This document shows positions 19,224 through 27,486 of a stretch of 64,000 nt of DNA, piece after piece (position 1 is the stretch's first letter; every line of letters starts with the position of its first letter). The translations under genes and the position numbers were made by a program. Under the pieces are notes generated by a model, which did not search any database, had not been told where the DNA came from, and was given only the letters and a program-made list of their open reading frames with translations. Source of the stretch: Microbulbifer donghaiensis (lineage in GTDB: Bacteria; Pseudomonadota; Gammaproteobacteria; Pseudomonadales; Cellvibrionaceae); the NCBI RefSeq assembly GCF_900129095.1, contig NZ_FQVA01000001.1, positions 496,001-560,000 of the forward strand, in the 5' to 3' direction.

Positions 19224-19589
19224 CTACTGGCTCGAATTGACTTCAATCCCCGTACCGGCAGGATCCGTGAAAAATACCTGGCGCAGGTCACCGCCGGGTA
19301 CATGTGTCTTGGTATAGCTAACACCCAGTGATTCCAGCTCGTCGACCACGGCCTGGAGGTTCTCCGTGTGGAAAGCGGTGTGGTCGAGATAGCTGGGCGC
19401 TTCTGTCGCAAAGCGCACATTGCTTTCCACCAGGTGTACCAGCGGCCGCTCGCCCGCGTAGAGCCAGAATCCGCGGCGCGCGAAGTCCGGCCGGAAACCT
19501 TCCTGCAATCCGAGTACGGCACAATAGAAGTCCCGTACCTCCAGCAACAGCTCCATCGGCGCGCTGATATTGATGTGATCCAGCCGCAT
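19224..19589 (-). CDS. VOC (glyoxalase/dioxygenase superfamily) protein
   Basis: The product is 121 residues, one VOC module with the expected paired beta-alpha-beta pattern: LDHINISA at the start, a central ERPLVHLV and DHTAFHTENL, and FFTDPAGTGIEVN at the end. Metal ligand candidates are the first His, the His of DHTAF and the Glu near the end. Substrate not predictable. The ATG at 19589 has GGAG eight bases upstream; a GTG three codons earlier is less likely. Three copies of TAGCTAT lie immediately upstream of the ribosome-binding site. Confidence 0.8.
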   Translation of the reverse strand: MRLDHINISAPMELLLEVRDFYCAVLGLQEGFRPDFARRGFWLYAGERPLVHLVESNVRFATEAPSYLDHTAFHTENLQAVVDELESLGVSYTKTHVPGGDLRQVFFTDPAGTGIEVNSSQ

Positions 19590-19603
19590 GGGATGCACTC
19601 CAG

Positions 19604-19624
19604 TAGCTATTAGCTATTAGCTAT
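19604..19624. repeat. Short tandem repeat, three copies of TAGCTAT
   Basis: Three perfect head-to-tail 7-bp units lie between the amidohydrolase stop and the ribosome-binding site of the VOC gene. Confidence 0.9.
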
Positions 19625-19641
19625 TACTTTGGTCTGTTACC

Positions 19642-21108
19642 TTATCGGCCCGCCGCTTCGCGGGACGAATCCAATTTCGCCCGGGCCTGCGCCGCCTGCT
19701 CCAGCATGGAATCCAGCTTCGGCCGCCGATACAGCGTGCCACCAGAAATGACGCTGTCGATATCCTGCGTCGCCCGTATATCTTCGAGCGGGTTTCGGGT
19801 CAGGACCACCAGATCGGCGCGTTTGCCCTCCGCAATACTGCCGTAATCGCGCCACTGCCCCATAAACCTGGCGCCGTTTACCGTGGCGGCCTGCAAGGCC
19901 TGCAGTGGACTCAGCCCGGCCTCCTGAAACAATACCAGCTCGGTGTGCAGCGCCTCGGCGGGATAAACATAGGTGTTCAACGCCGCCGAGTCGCTCCCTG
20001 CCAGCAGCACGACACCGGCGTCAGCCAACAGTGGCAACTGGCTGGCAATCAGCTGGTAGCGTGCCTTGCGGGCCTCGCGTTCCTTGTCGCCCTCGCCCGC
20101 CATGCGATCGATACGCCACTGGTATTTGCTCATGAACCTCTGGGTCAGGTAGCGCTGGAAAGCATCGTCGCTGTGGTCCGTTTCCGCGAGATAGGCCAGC
20201 TGCCGGCCGCCAATCAGTGTCGGCGTGACGGCGACACCTTTTTGCGCCAGCATCCGGTAACCCTCGATCGCTTGCCGTTGATCAAAGCCCGCGCGGTAGC
20301 GCTCTGCTGCCACCTCTTTCGACAATTCGCCCGCACGCACTGCTTTGGCAATGGCCGCCTCGTCGGCATTGCCCAGGCGCAGTACATAGGATGCGTGCTC
20401 GATACTCGACAGGCCGGCATCTGCCAGTTCACCGATACTCACGCCATAGGGTACGTGTGTGGACACGAGATGCCCGCGGTGGTTCGCCTCGGCGACAGTG
20501 TCGATGAACAGCTGCGGATCCATGGTGTTTTCGGTGATCTTGATGAAATCAACGTTCATCTTTTCCAGCTTGTCCATACCCGCCAGCATAGACGCGCGGT
20601 CACCGACTTCGAGATCGCCTTTCCAGATAGAGTCTATGCCCTCAAACTTTTGCCCGGCGGTGAAAATGCGCGGACCGAGCCGCTTGCGCTCCGCCACTTC
20701 CGTGCGCCAGTTCAGGACCTCCGGCGCCAGGTCACTGGCCGCATCGCGCACTGCGGTGATGCCGTACGCCAGATACACCGGAAACAGCAGCGCGTTGTCT
20801 TCGATCAGGTCCCGACCTTCAAAGTGGACATGCATGTCCCACAGGCCCGGTATCAGGTAGTTGCCCCCCAGGTCCACGACCTCCTTTGCGGCGACCTCTG
20901 CCTGTTGCGCCGCCGGCAAAATTGCCGCAATTCTGTTGCCTTCAATCAGCAGCAGTTGTCCGTCGCGCACCTGCCCCGATTCCACGTCCACCAGCCGGAA
21001 ATTTTTCAGCAGCAGGTCGTAATCCCGCTGCGGGCCATCGGCAGCCAGGGAAAGAGAGGCAAGAAAGCCGGTAACAACAAAAACAAACTGGAAAAGGTTG
21101 CGAAGCAT
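19642..21108 (-). CDS. Exported amidohydrolase-family enzyme
   Basis: The protein has 488 residues starting at an ATG preceded by GAGGGA, with a signal peptide ending near LSLAADG. The metal-dependent amidohydrolase barrel shows DMHVHFEG (first HxH ligand pair), an internal carboxylysine-type region, STHVPYG and SSIEHASY (later His ligands), LLAGSDSA (final Asp) and AEGKRADLVVL near the C-terminus. It resembles imidazolonepropionase-like/prolidase-type exported hydrolases; the natural substrate may be a cyclic amide or dipeptide but is not determined. Same direction as the VOC gene behind and the CoA-transferase ahead, with separate spacing. Confidence 0.85.
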   Translation of the reverse strand: MLRNLFQFVFVVTGFLASLSLAADGPQRDYDLLLKNFRLVDVESGQVRDGQLLLIEGNRIAAILPAAQQAEVAAKEVVDLGGNYLIPGLWDMHVHFEGRDLIEDNALLFPVYLAYGITAVRDAASDLAPEVLNWRTEVAERKRLGPRIFTAGQKFEGIDSIWKGDLEVGDRASMLAGMDKLEKMNVDFIKITENTMDPQLFIDTVAEANHRGHLVSTHVPYGVSIGELADAGLSSIEHASYVLRLGNADEAAIAKAVRAGELSKEVAAERYRAGFDQRQAIEGYRMLAQKGVAVTPTLIGGRQLAYLAETDHSDDAFQRYLTQRFMSKYQWRIDRMAGEGDKEREARKARYQLIASQLPLLADAGVVLLAGSDSAALNTYVYPAEALHTELVLFQEAGLSPLQALQAATVNGARFMGQWRDYGSIAEGKRADLVVLTRNPLEDIRATQDIDSVISGGTLYRRPKLDSMLEQAAQARAKLDSSREAAGR

Positions 21109-21196
21109 AAATTCCCTCAATTCTTAAACCGGGCCCATGTAACCGGGCCTCTCGTTATTCGACACCACCACTCTGACAGCCGAGCCTGGAACTGTT

Positions 21197-22420
21197 TCAG
21201 ACAACGCCCTTACCCTGCAGCGCCTCGATTTCCTCATCGTTCTTGCCCAGCAGGTTTCGCAATACCTCTTCGGTGTGTTGGCCCAGTACGGGAGGACCCT
21301 GCTCATAGTCGAGCTGGGTCCTGGAGAATACCACCGGGTTGCGCACCGTCTTTACCTTGCCAGCGGTCGGGTGCGCCTGTTCCAGCACCATGCCCCGGGC
21401 CTGAACTTGAGGGTCCGCAAACACTTGATCGAGGGTATTGATCGGGCCGCAGGGCACGTGGGCATCGCTGAGTTTTTCCAGCCACCAGTCGGAATCCCGT
21501 TGGCGTGTTGCCGCCTCGATTTGCGGGACCAGCTGCTCCCGTGCCTGTACCCGCGCGGCATTGGTTGCATAGGCCGGGTTTTCGGCGATTTGCTCGATGC
21601 CGGCGATATGGCAGAAGCGTTTGAATTGCTCGTCATTGCCGACTGCGAGCATAAAGTAACCGTCGCGGGAGGGTACCGCCTGGTAGGGCACGATGTTCGG
21701 ATGGCCAGTGCCCTGGCGCACAGGGGCCTTACCGGAAGTGAGATAGTTCTGTGCCTGGTTGGCGAGCCAGGCCACCTGGGTGTCCAGCAGTGCCAGGTCG
21801 ATATGCTGGCCGTCGCCGCTTTGCTGGCGATGGATGACCGCCGCCAGCACCGCCGATACGGCGTACATGCCGGTCATCAGGTCGGCGACGGCAACACCGA
21901 CCTTCTGCGGGCCGGCACCGGGCAGGCCTTCCGGCACGCCGGTAATACTCATCAGCCCACCCATGCCCTGAATCATCGCATCGTAACCGGCGCGATTCTT
22001 GTAGGGGCCGGTCTGCCCGAAGCCGGTGATGGAACAATAGATAATGCCGGGGTTGATCGCCCTGATGGAGTCGTAATCCAGGCCGTATTTTTTGAGCCCA
22101 CCCACCTTGTAGTTTTCCAGCAGAATATCGCACTGCGCCGCCAGCTCTTTTAACAGCTGCTGCCCCTCTTCCGTGGTGATATCCACGGTGACGGATTTCT
22201 TGCCCCGGTTGGCGCTGAGGTAATAGGCGGCATCGGCGGTATCCGCGCCCTGCTCGTCCTTCAGGTAGGGAGGCCCCCAGTGGCGGGTATCGTCACCGCG
22301 CTCGGGACGTTCGATCTTGATCACCTCGGCACCGAAATCGGCAAACACCTGACTGGCCCAGGGGCCGGCCAGAATTCGGCTGAGATCGAGTACCTTCAAA
22401 TGCGCGAGCGGACCTGCCAT
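21197..22420 (-). CDS. CaiB/BaiF family (class III) CoA-transferase
   Basis: The enzyme has 407 residues from the ATG at 22420, which follows GAGGAAGTT. Family signatures: LDLSRILAGPWASQVFADFGAEVIK split as LDLSRILAGPWA and DFGAEVIKIERP, NRGKKSVTVDI, and VAVADLMTGMYA, in which the Asp is the catalytic nucleophile that forms the CoA anhydride intermediate. It moves CoA between carboxylic acids, possibly in dicarboxylate or branched acid metabolism. The glutaryl-CoA dehydrogenase gene at 33.6 kb is a possible partner, but they are not adjacent. Confidence 0.9.
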   Translation of the reverse strand: MAGPLAHLKVLDLSRILAGPWASQVFADFGAEVIKIERPERGDDTRHWGPPYLKDEQGADTADAAYYLSANRGKKSVTVDITTEEGQQLLKELAAQCDILLENYKVGGLKKYGLDYDSIRAINPGIIYCSITGFGQTGPYKNRAGYDAMIQGMGGLMSITGVPEGLPGAGPQKVGVAVADLMTGMYAVSAVLAAVIHRQQSGDGQHIDLALLDTQVAWLANQAQNYLTSGKAPVRQGTGHPNIVPYQAVPSRDGYFMLAVGNDEQFKRFCHIAGIEQIAENPAYATNAARVQAREQLVPQIEAATRQRDSDWWLEKLSDAHVPCGPINTLDQVFADPQVQARGMVLEQAHPTAGKVKTVRNPVVFSRTQLDYEQGPPVLGQHTEEVLRNLLGKNDEEIEALQGKGVV

Positions 22421-22567
22421 AACTTCCTCGTCTTGGTCTTGTGCGGGTTGAAGCCCCGGGCAAATTTTGCGGCAGACTATCAGATTTGACCGGTCGGTGC
22501 TCGACTTGGACACAATAGAAAATGCCCGTACACTGACGCCAATATTAGAAGAATAAGGAGCTGCGGA

Positions 22568-22885
22568 ATGACCGCCGCACAGACAAAAAAGTTTGCGTCC
22601 TTTAGCGACTTTTACCCCTACTACCTGGAAGAGCACCGCAACCTGACCTGCCGCCGGCTGCACTTTGTCGGCACCACCATCGTTATCGCACTGGTTGTCT
22701 CAGCCATTGTGACGGGCAAGCTGCTGTTAATGGCTGCCGTGCCTGTGGCGGGCTACGGTTTTGCCTGGGTCGGCCACTTCTTTTTCGAGCACAACCGGCC
22801 TGCCACCTTCAAACATCCCTTCTACAGCCTGTTGGGGGACTTCGTCATGTTCAAGGACATGCTGATTGGCCGCATCGATCGCTAA
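22568..22885 (+). CDS. DUF962/Mpo1-like membrane protein
   Basis: A protein of 105 residues with FYPYYLEEHRN, TCRRLHFVGT, VGHFFFEHNRPATF and HPFYSLLGDFVMF, the Mpo1-like signature with its conserved histidines, and two hydrophobic helices. Yeast Mpo1 is an iron-dependent dioxygenase of 2-hydroxy fatty acid alpha-oxidation; the bacterial role is inferred only. AAGGAG precedes the ATG. The stop overlaps by 4 bp the stop of convergent tyrR. Confidence 0.85.
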   Translation: MTAAQTKKFASFSDFYPYYLEEHRNLTCRRLHFVGTTIVIALVVSAIVTGKLLLMAAVPVAGYGFAWVGHFFFEHNRPATFKHPFYSLLGDFVMFKDMLIGRIDR

Positions 22886-24309
22886 CCCTTGGGCTTTGCC
22901 AGGCCAAACTTGCGCAGCTTGTTAGCCACCGCGGTATGGGAGATACCGAGGCGCTTGGCCAGCTCCCGGGTTGAGAGTTGTTCGGCGACCAGATCGCCGA
23001 GCAGTGCCCGCTCCAAGCGTTCCATCATTTCCCGATAAGTCAGACCGCGCCCCCACTCCTGCCAGGGCAATCGCGGCTGCACCGCCAAATCCGGCAGGTC
23101 GCCCACCTCGACGGTGTCACCATCGCGCGCCAGACAGCGACCGGCCGCTGCCACCAGATAGTCACGCAGCCCGTTGAAATTATCCGGCCAGTCGTGCCGT
23201 TTTAATATCGCCAGCGTTTCTTCACTCAGGTTCAGTGGTCTGGCCTGCGGCGTCTCCTGCCGCAGCATGGCCAGCGTGAAGCGCGACAGCGCCGGGCGCA
23301 TAGTGCGCAGCGGCGGCAGTGTAATCGCGAGTGACGAAAACAGCTGTGCCAGGGCCGGTTCGAGTTTTTCGGCACTGCTACAGGTAGCGATGGGGCGCAG
23401 CTCCGGCGGCAGATCGCGCAATTGCCGCAACAGCGCGAGTTGCGCCGTCGCGGACAAGCGGTGCAGATCCTCGAGGATCAGCGTGCCGGCACCGCGCACA
23501 TGGGCCGGCACTTGTAGCTGCCCGTCGCGCGGCAACAGGCGGTGACAATCGCCTGCGGCCGCGACCGGCGACAGGTGGTGGAGCGCCGCGGCAAAGGTGC
23601 TCTTGCCAACACCGCGCTCTCCGGCAATTAACAGTGGCGATCCCAAGCCGGCCAGCTCTTGCAGCCGCAGACAGCTCTCGCGGCGCCGATCGAAATCCCA
23701 CAGTGCCACCAAACGCGGCAACTCTGCGGCATACTGATCCATCTCCGACGGCTGCAGCGTCAGCACGGCGCCAGCCAGGGAATCCACCGCCCCGGGGCTC
23801 TCTTCTACCGGAATCGGCGACCACTCCATGCGAAAGGCGCGGCCACGCACGCGCACCGGCAGGCCGTAACGGGGCACGGTAAAGTCTCGCAACAGCTCCG
23901 CCACCTGCATCAATGGCAGGAAGCGCTGCAGCTGCAGCCCCGGCACCCTGTCCAGACTGACGCCAAACGCGCGCGCAGCGGCCAGGTTCGCCGCTATCAC
24001 GCGCCCTTCGCGATCCACCGACAGCACCGGATCGGCCACATGGCGTAATAGCGTGTCCAGTTCAAAGTGCCGTCTTTCCGACGGGATCAGCGCTATGCGT
24101 CGCACCCGCTGTACTCCCGGCACCTTCAGCAGGGACTTCTCGATGGCCTGATACTGTGTAGCCAGCATGTTCGGCGCCGACAGATAGACTTTGTCACCAC
24201 TGTCGCCGCCGAGCTCCCCGGATGTCACATTTATCCGGTATTCACCAAAAATCTGCATGATTTCATGCAAAATGCCGACACGGTTAGCACAAGTTATCTC
24301 TACTCTCAT
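22882..24309 (-). CDS. tyrR: TyrR-type transcriptional regulator of aromatic amino acid genes
   Basis: The product (475 residues) has the TyrR layout: ACT domain (1-70), PAS domain (about 80-170), AAA+ domain (about 195-400) and a Fis-type helix-turn-helix (STRELAKRLGISHTAVANKL) at the C-terminus. The sigma-54 contact motif is missing, as usual in TyrR. The ATPase looks weakened: Walker A is GERGVGKST but Walker B reads LILEDLHRL, with the acidic pair in reverse order. A perfect TyrR box lies eight bases upstream of its start, between it and phhA, so it probably regulates itself and phhA. Confidence 0.9.
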   Translation of the reverse strand: MRVEITCANRVGILHEIMQIFGEYRINVTSGELGGDSGDKVYLSAPNMLATQYQAIEKSLLKVPGVQRVRRIALIPSERRHFELDTLLRHVADPVLSVDREGRVIAANLAAARAFGVSLDRVPGLQLQRFLPLMQVAELLRDFTVPRYGLPVRVRGRAFRMEWSPIPVEESPGAVDSLAGAVLTLQPSEMDQYAAELPRLVALWDFDRRRESCLRLQELAGLGSPLLIAGERGVGKSTFAAALHHLSPVAAAGDCHRLLPRDGQLQVPAHVRGAGTLILEDLHRLSATAQLALLRQLRDLPPELRPIATCSSAEKLEPALAQLFSSLAITLPPLRTMRPALSRFTLAMLRQETPQARPLNLSEETLAILKRHDWPDNFNGLRDYLVAAAGRCLARDGDTVEVGDLPDLAVQPRLPWQEWGRGLTYREMMERLERALLGDLVAEQLSTRELAKRLGISHTAVANKLRKFGLAKPKG

Positions 24310-24317
24310 CGATCATC

Positions 24318-24335
24318 TGTAAAGAATTATTTACA
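24318..24335. promoter_or_regulatory. TyrR box
   Basis: TGTAAAGAATTATTTACA matches the strong TyrR operator consensus TGTAAA-N6-TTTACA at every defined position. It lies in the 193-bp gap between divergent tyrR and phhA. Confidence 0.92.
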
Positions 24336-24502
24336 GAAAGTGTATCGCCGGCACACGCGCTACCGCAAGAGTGCGCATAACGCCCTCCCTTATCGCCGCC
24401 GCACTGACTAAAAATACGGGAGAGATAACAACAAAACAGAGCGGTAGACCGGCACCGCCCCTGGCGGGCAACTCGCTGCGCAACCGCAGGAGCAACTGAG
24501 TC

Positions 24503-25306
24503 ATGAAAAAAGACGCGAAGAAACCCAGTAAATACGTGGCACGCCAGCCTGACGAGCAGGGTTTCATCCACTACTCCGAAATCGAGCACCAGACCTGGCA
24601 GCGCCTGATCGAGCGTCAGCTGCAGGTGGTTCCGGGGCGCGCCTGCGACGAATACCTGCACGGGCTGGAGCTGCTCGACCTGCCCCGTGATCGCGTCCCG
24701 CAGCTGGAAGAGATCAGCAGCGTACTGCGCCGCGAGACCGGCTGGGAAGTCGCGCGGGTACCGGCGCTGATCGGCTTCGAGACCTTCTTCGGCCTGCTCG
24801 CCGATCGCAAGTTTCCGGTGGCCACCTTTATCCGCACGCCAGAGGAGTTCGACTACCTGCAGGAACCGGATATTTTCCACGAGATCTTCGGCCACTGCGC
24901 CATGCTGACCAACCCGGCATTCGCCAACTTTACGCAGAAGTACGGCCAACTCGGCCTGAATGCGACGCCGAAAGAGCGCGCCTATCTGGCCCGCCTCTAC
25001 TGGTTCACCGTGGAGTTCGGCCTCCTCAATACCAAAGACGGCCTGCGTATCTACGGTGGCGGCATACTGTCATCCCCGAAGGAGACCCTCTACGCCCTCG
25101 GCAACGAACCCGAGCGCTACGACTTCGACGTCCTCGATGCGTTGCGCACCCCCTATCGGATCGACATCGTTCAGCCGATCTACTACGTATTGAACGACCT
25201 GCAGCAGCTGCAGCAACTGACCGAAATCGACCTGATGGCCAAGGTGCGCGAGGCCATCGAACTGGGCCTGTTCGAGCCGCGCTTTCCGCCGAAAGACGCC
25301 GCATAA
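24503..25306 (+). CDS. phhA: Phenylalanine 4-monooxygenase
   Basis: A 267-residue tetrahydrobiopterin-dependent enzyme converting phenylalanine to tyrosine. The iron ligands are visible: His126 and His131 in DIFHEIFGHC, and Glu171 in YWFTVEFGL. The regulatory ACT domain of the animal enzyme is absent, as normal in bacteria. AGGAG precedes the ATG. The pterin carbinolamine dehydratase gene phhB that commonly follows is not here; the next gene is an Lrp-type regulator 298 bp downstream. Confidence 0.97.
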   Translation: MKKDAKKPSKYVARQPDEQGFIHYSEIEHQTWQRLIERQLQVVPGRACDEYLHGLELLDLPRDRVPQLEEISSVLRRETGWEVARVPALIGFETFFGLLADRKFPVATFIRTPEEFDYLQEPDIFHEIFGHCAMLTNPAFANFTQKYGQLGLNATPKERAYLARLYWFTVEFGLLNTKDGLRIYGGGILSSPKETLYALGNEPERYDFDVLDALRTPYRIDIVQPIYYVLNDLQQLQQLTEIDLMAKVREAIELGLFEPRFPPKDAA

Positions 25307-25604
25307 GGCACGACTGCCGGGCGGGCCAGCGGCCCCGCCCGGAATTCCCGCGGCCCCAATCCCCCCCTTCCCTACCTGCCTCCAATCCCGATACATAGCG
25401 AAGGAAATTCCACTACCAGCAGGAACATTCGGAGCCTATCGTTACATCAGTGGGTGAAGTGAGAGCCCAACTATCCCCGCGAGGCGGGTACGGCCACTAC
25501 ACTCAAGGCATAGGACTATCACAAGGGGTAACCGCGCCATTGATGGCGCACAAATCGTCGCTCAGGGATACACGGCCCCGCGGTTTTGGGAGCTTCGTAG
25601 AATT
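25307..25604. other. Intergenic stretch between phhA and the Lrp-type gene
   Basis: No coding frame with a credible start. A small palindrome GCGCCATTGATGGCGC is present near 25535-25550. It probably holds the promoter of the Lrp-type gene, but no clear -35/-10 pair could be assigned. Confidence 0.4.
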
Positions 25605-26078
25605 ATGTCCTCACTCGATGCGATCGATAGACAACTTCTTGCCATCCTGCAAAATGACGTCAGCCTCTCTATCGAGGAACTGGCTGAGCGCGTGGGCCTC
25701 ACCAAAACCCCCTGCTGGCGCCGGGTGCAGAAGCTGGAAAAAAGCGGCATCATCCGCCGCAAAGTGGCGCTACTGAATGCGGAGATACTGGGCCTGCCGG
25801 TATCGGTTTTCGCCCAGGTCAAAACGGACCAGCACACACCGGAATGGGCGGACTCCTTTGCCGCCCATATGGCGGAGCTACCGGAAGTGGTGGACTGCTA
25901 CCGGATGGCGGGTGACTACGATTACCTGCTGCGCATCGTGGTCGGCGACATCGCCGCCTACGACCGCTTCTACAAGGAGCTGATTCGCCATGTGGGCATC
26001 AGCGACATCATTTCGAACTTCGCGCTGGAGCAGATCAAGAGCACCACGGAACTGCCAATTCCCCCCGGCGAACAGTGA
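25605..26078 (+). CDS. Lrp/AsnC family transcriptional regulator
   Basis: The protein of 157 residues has an N-terminal winged helix (LSIEELAERVGLTKTPCWRRV as two parts, LSIEELAERVGL and TKTPCWRRVQKL) and a C-terminal RAM ligand-binding domain with VVDCYRMAGDYDYLLRIVV-type core. Such regulators respond to amino acids; placement beside phhA and tyrR makes an aromatic amino acid or related ligand plausible, not shown. It is followed 90 bp later by an antiporter gene. Confidence 0.9.
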   Translation: MSSLDAIDRQLLAILQNDVSLSIEELAERVGLTKTPCWRRVQKLEKSGIIRRKVALLNAEILGLPVSVFAQVKTDQHTPEWADSFAAHMAELPEVVDCYRMAGDYDYLLRIVVGDIAAYDRFYKELIRHVGISDIISNFALEQIKSTTELPIPPGEQ

Positions 26079-26167
26079 AATTGCGGTGAAGGTGCGGGCA
26101 CAGCTGTTCCGGCTGCGCCCGCATCTATGGATAATGGACCCGGTGCCTCATTACGCAAGGATGTCCA

Positions 26168-27337
26168 GTGGCAGAAACCTCTCTCTTCCAGTCGTTTTTC
26201 CTGATTTTTAGCGGCGCGGCCATCGTTGCCTCACTGGCACTCTTCGGAAGGCAGCCGCTGCTGGTCGCCTATATCGCCCTGGGCCTACTCCTCGGGCCAT
26301 CGGGGCTGGCAGTTATCGACAATGTGCAGCTGCTGGCGGAAATGTCCAATATCGGCATTATCTTCCTGCTGTTCCTGCTCGGTCTCGACATGCAGCCGCA
26401 GGCGCTTCTCTCCGTATTGCGCAAGGCCACCTTCGTCGGGCTGGTAAGCTGCGCGATTTTCCTCGGTCTGGGTTTTGCCATTGGCCAGCTATTCGGTTTT
26501 ACCAACACCGAATCCTGGGTCATCGGCATGGCGATGATGTTTTCCAGCACCATTATCGGTATCAAGTTACTGCCGACCACGGTTCTGCACCACAAGCACC
26601 TGGGTGAGATGATGGTGGGCCTGCTGTTGTTCCAGGATTTCGTCGCGATTACCTGCCTGATGATTCTGCTGTCCGGCAGCACTGGCGAGGTGGATGTGGC
26701 GCAGTTGGGGCTGTCCATTGCCGCCCTGCCGCTGTTGGTGTTTTTTGCCTGGGTGGTGGTGAAGTATCTGTTGCTGCCGCTGTTTACCCGCTTCGACCGC
26801 TTCCACGAGTACGTCTTCCTGCTAGCACTGGGCTGGTGCATGGGACTGGCGGAGCTGGCGGAAATACTCGGGCTGTCGCGGGAAATCGGCGCCTTTATCG
26901 CCGGTATTACCCTGGCGACCAGCCCGATCTCCCAGTACATCGCCCTGAGCCTGAAACCGCTGCGGGATTTCTTCCTGATCCTGTTCTTCTTCAGTCTCGG
27001 CGCGCAGTTCAAGTTGTCGATGGTGCCGGAAATTGCCCTGCCCGCGCTGATTACCGCGGCGGCAGTGCTGCTGGTCAAACCGGTAGTATTCCGCTACCTG
27101 CTCGGCAATCAGAGTGAACACAAGGTGCTGGCCTGGGATATCGGCTTCCGCCTCGGCCAGATCAGCGAATTCTCGCTGCTGATCGCCTTCCTCGCTTTTA
27201 ACCAGCAGCTGATTGGCAGCGGTGCTTCGCACCTGATCCAGGCCACGGCTATCCTGACCTTCCTGGTGTCTTCCTACATCGTGGTGATGAATTTCCCCAA
27301 CCCGATCGCGATCAAGGACGAGCTGCGCAGGGATTGA
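26168..27337 (+). CDS. CPA2-family cation:proton antiporter (KefB-like, membrane part only)
   Basis: 389 residues with about a dozen transmembrane helices. N-terminal LLVAYIALGLLLGPSGL, then FLLFLLGLDM and ISREIG-type region LSREIGAFIAGITLA place it in the monovalent cation:proton antiporter-2 family, close to KefB/KefC and RosB. The cytoplasmic TrkA-N domain of Kef proteins is absent, and the protein ends soon after the last helix. It begins at GTG with AAGGA upstream. Ion specificity unknown. Confidence 0.85.
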   Translation: MAETSLFQSFFLIFSGAAIVASLALFGRQPLLVAYIALGLLLGPSGLAVIDNVQLLAEMSNIGIIFLLFLLGLDMQPQALLSVLRKATFVGLVSCAIFLGLGFAIGQLFGFTNTESWVIGMAMMFSSTIIGIKLLPTTVLHHKHLGEMMVGLLLFQDFVAITCLMILLSGSTGEVDVAQLGLSIAALPLLVFFAWVVVKYLLLPLFTRFDRFHEYVFLLALGWCMGLAELAEILGLSREIGAFIAGITLATSPISQYIALSLKPLRDFFLILFFFSLGAQFKLSMVPEIALPALITAAAVLLVKPVVFRYLLGNQSEHKVLAWDIGFRLGQISEFSLLIAFLAFNQQLIGSGASHLIQATAILTFLVSSYIVVMNFPNPIAIKDELRRD

Positions 27338-27339
27338 TC

Positions 27340-27395
27340 GGAATGCGGAATGCGGAATGCGGAATGCGGAATGCGGAATGCGGAATGCGGAATGC
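27340..27395. repeat. Tandem repeat, eight copies of GGAATGC
   Basis: Eight perfect head-to-tail 7-bp units followed by a partial GGA, starting two bases after the antiporter stop codon. Copy number is likely to vary between strains. Confidence 0.97.
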
Positions 27396-27417
27396 GGACA
27401 ATATTGTAGCCCATCCG

Positions 27418-27486
27418 GCGTAGGTTGGAGTGAGCGCAGCGATGTGCCCTTTTTTTGATCGGCACGCGGAGCTCAGCGCTACCTAC
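27418..27486. repeat. REP-like imperfect hairpin
   Basis: A left segment GCGTAGGTTGGAGTGAGCGC and a right segment GCTCAGCGCTACCTACGC are imperfect inverted copies about 30 bp apart. The form resembles common dispersed proteobacterial repeats. It lies at the 3' end of the RND permease gene and overlaps its last codons. Confidence 0.55.

Noticed and set aside
27340-27395. CRISPR array
   Set aside because: The repeats are 7 bp, contiguous and lack spacers; there are no cas genes.
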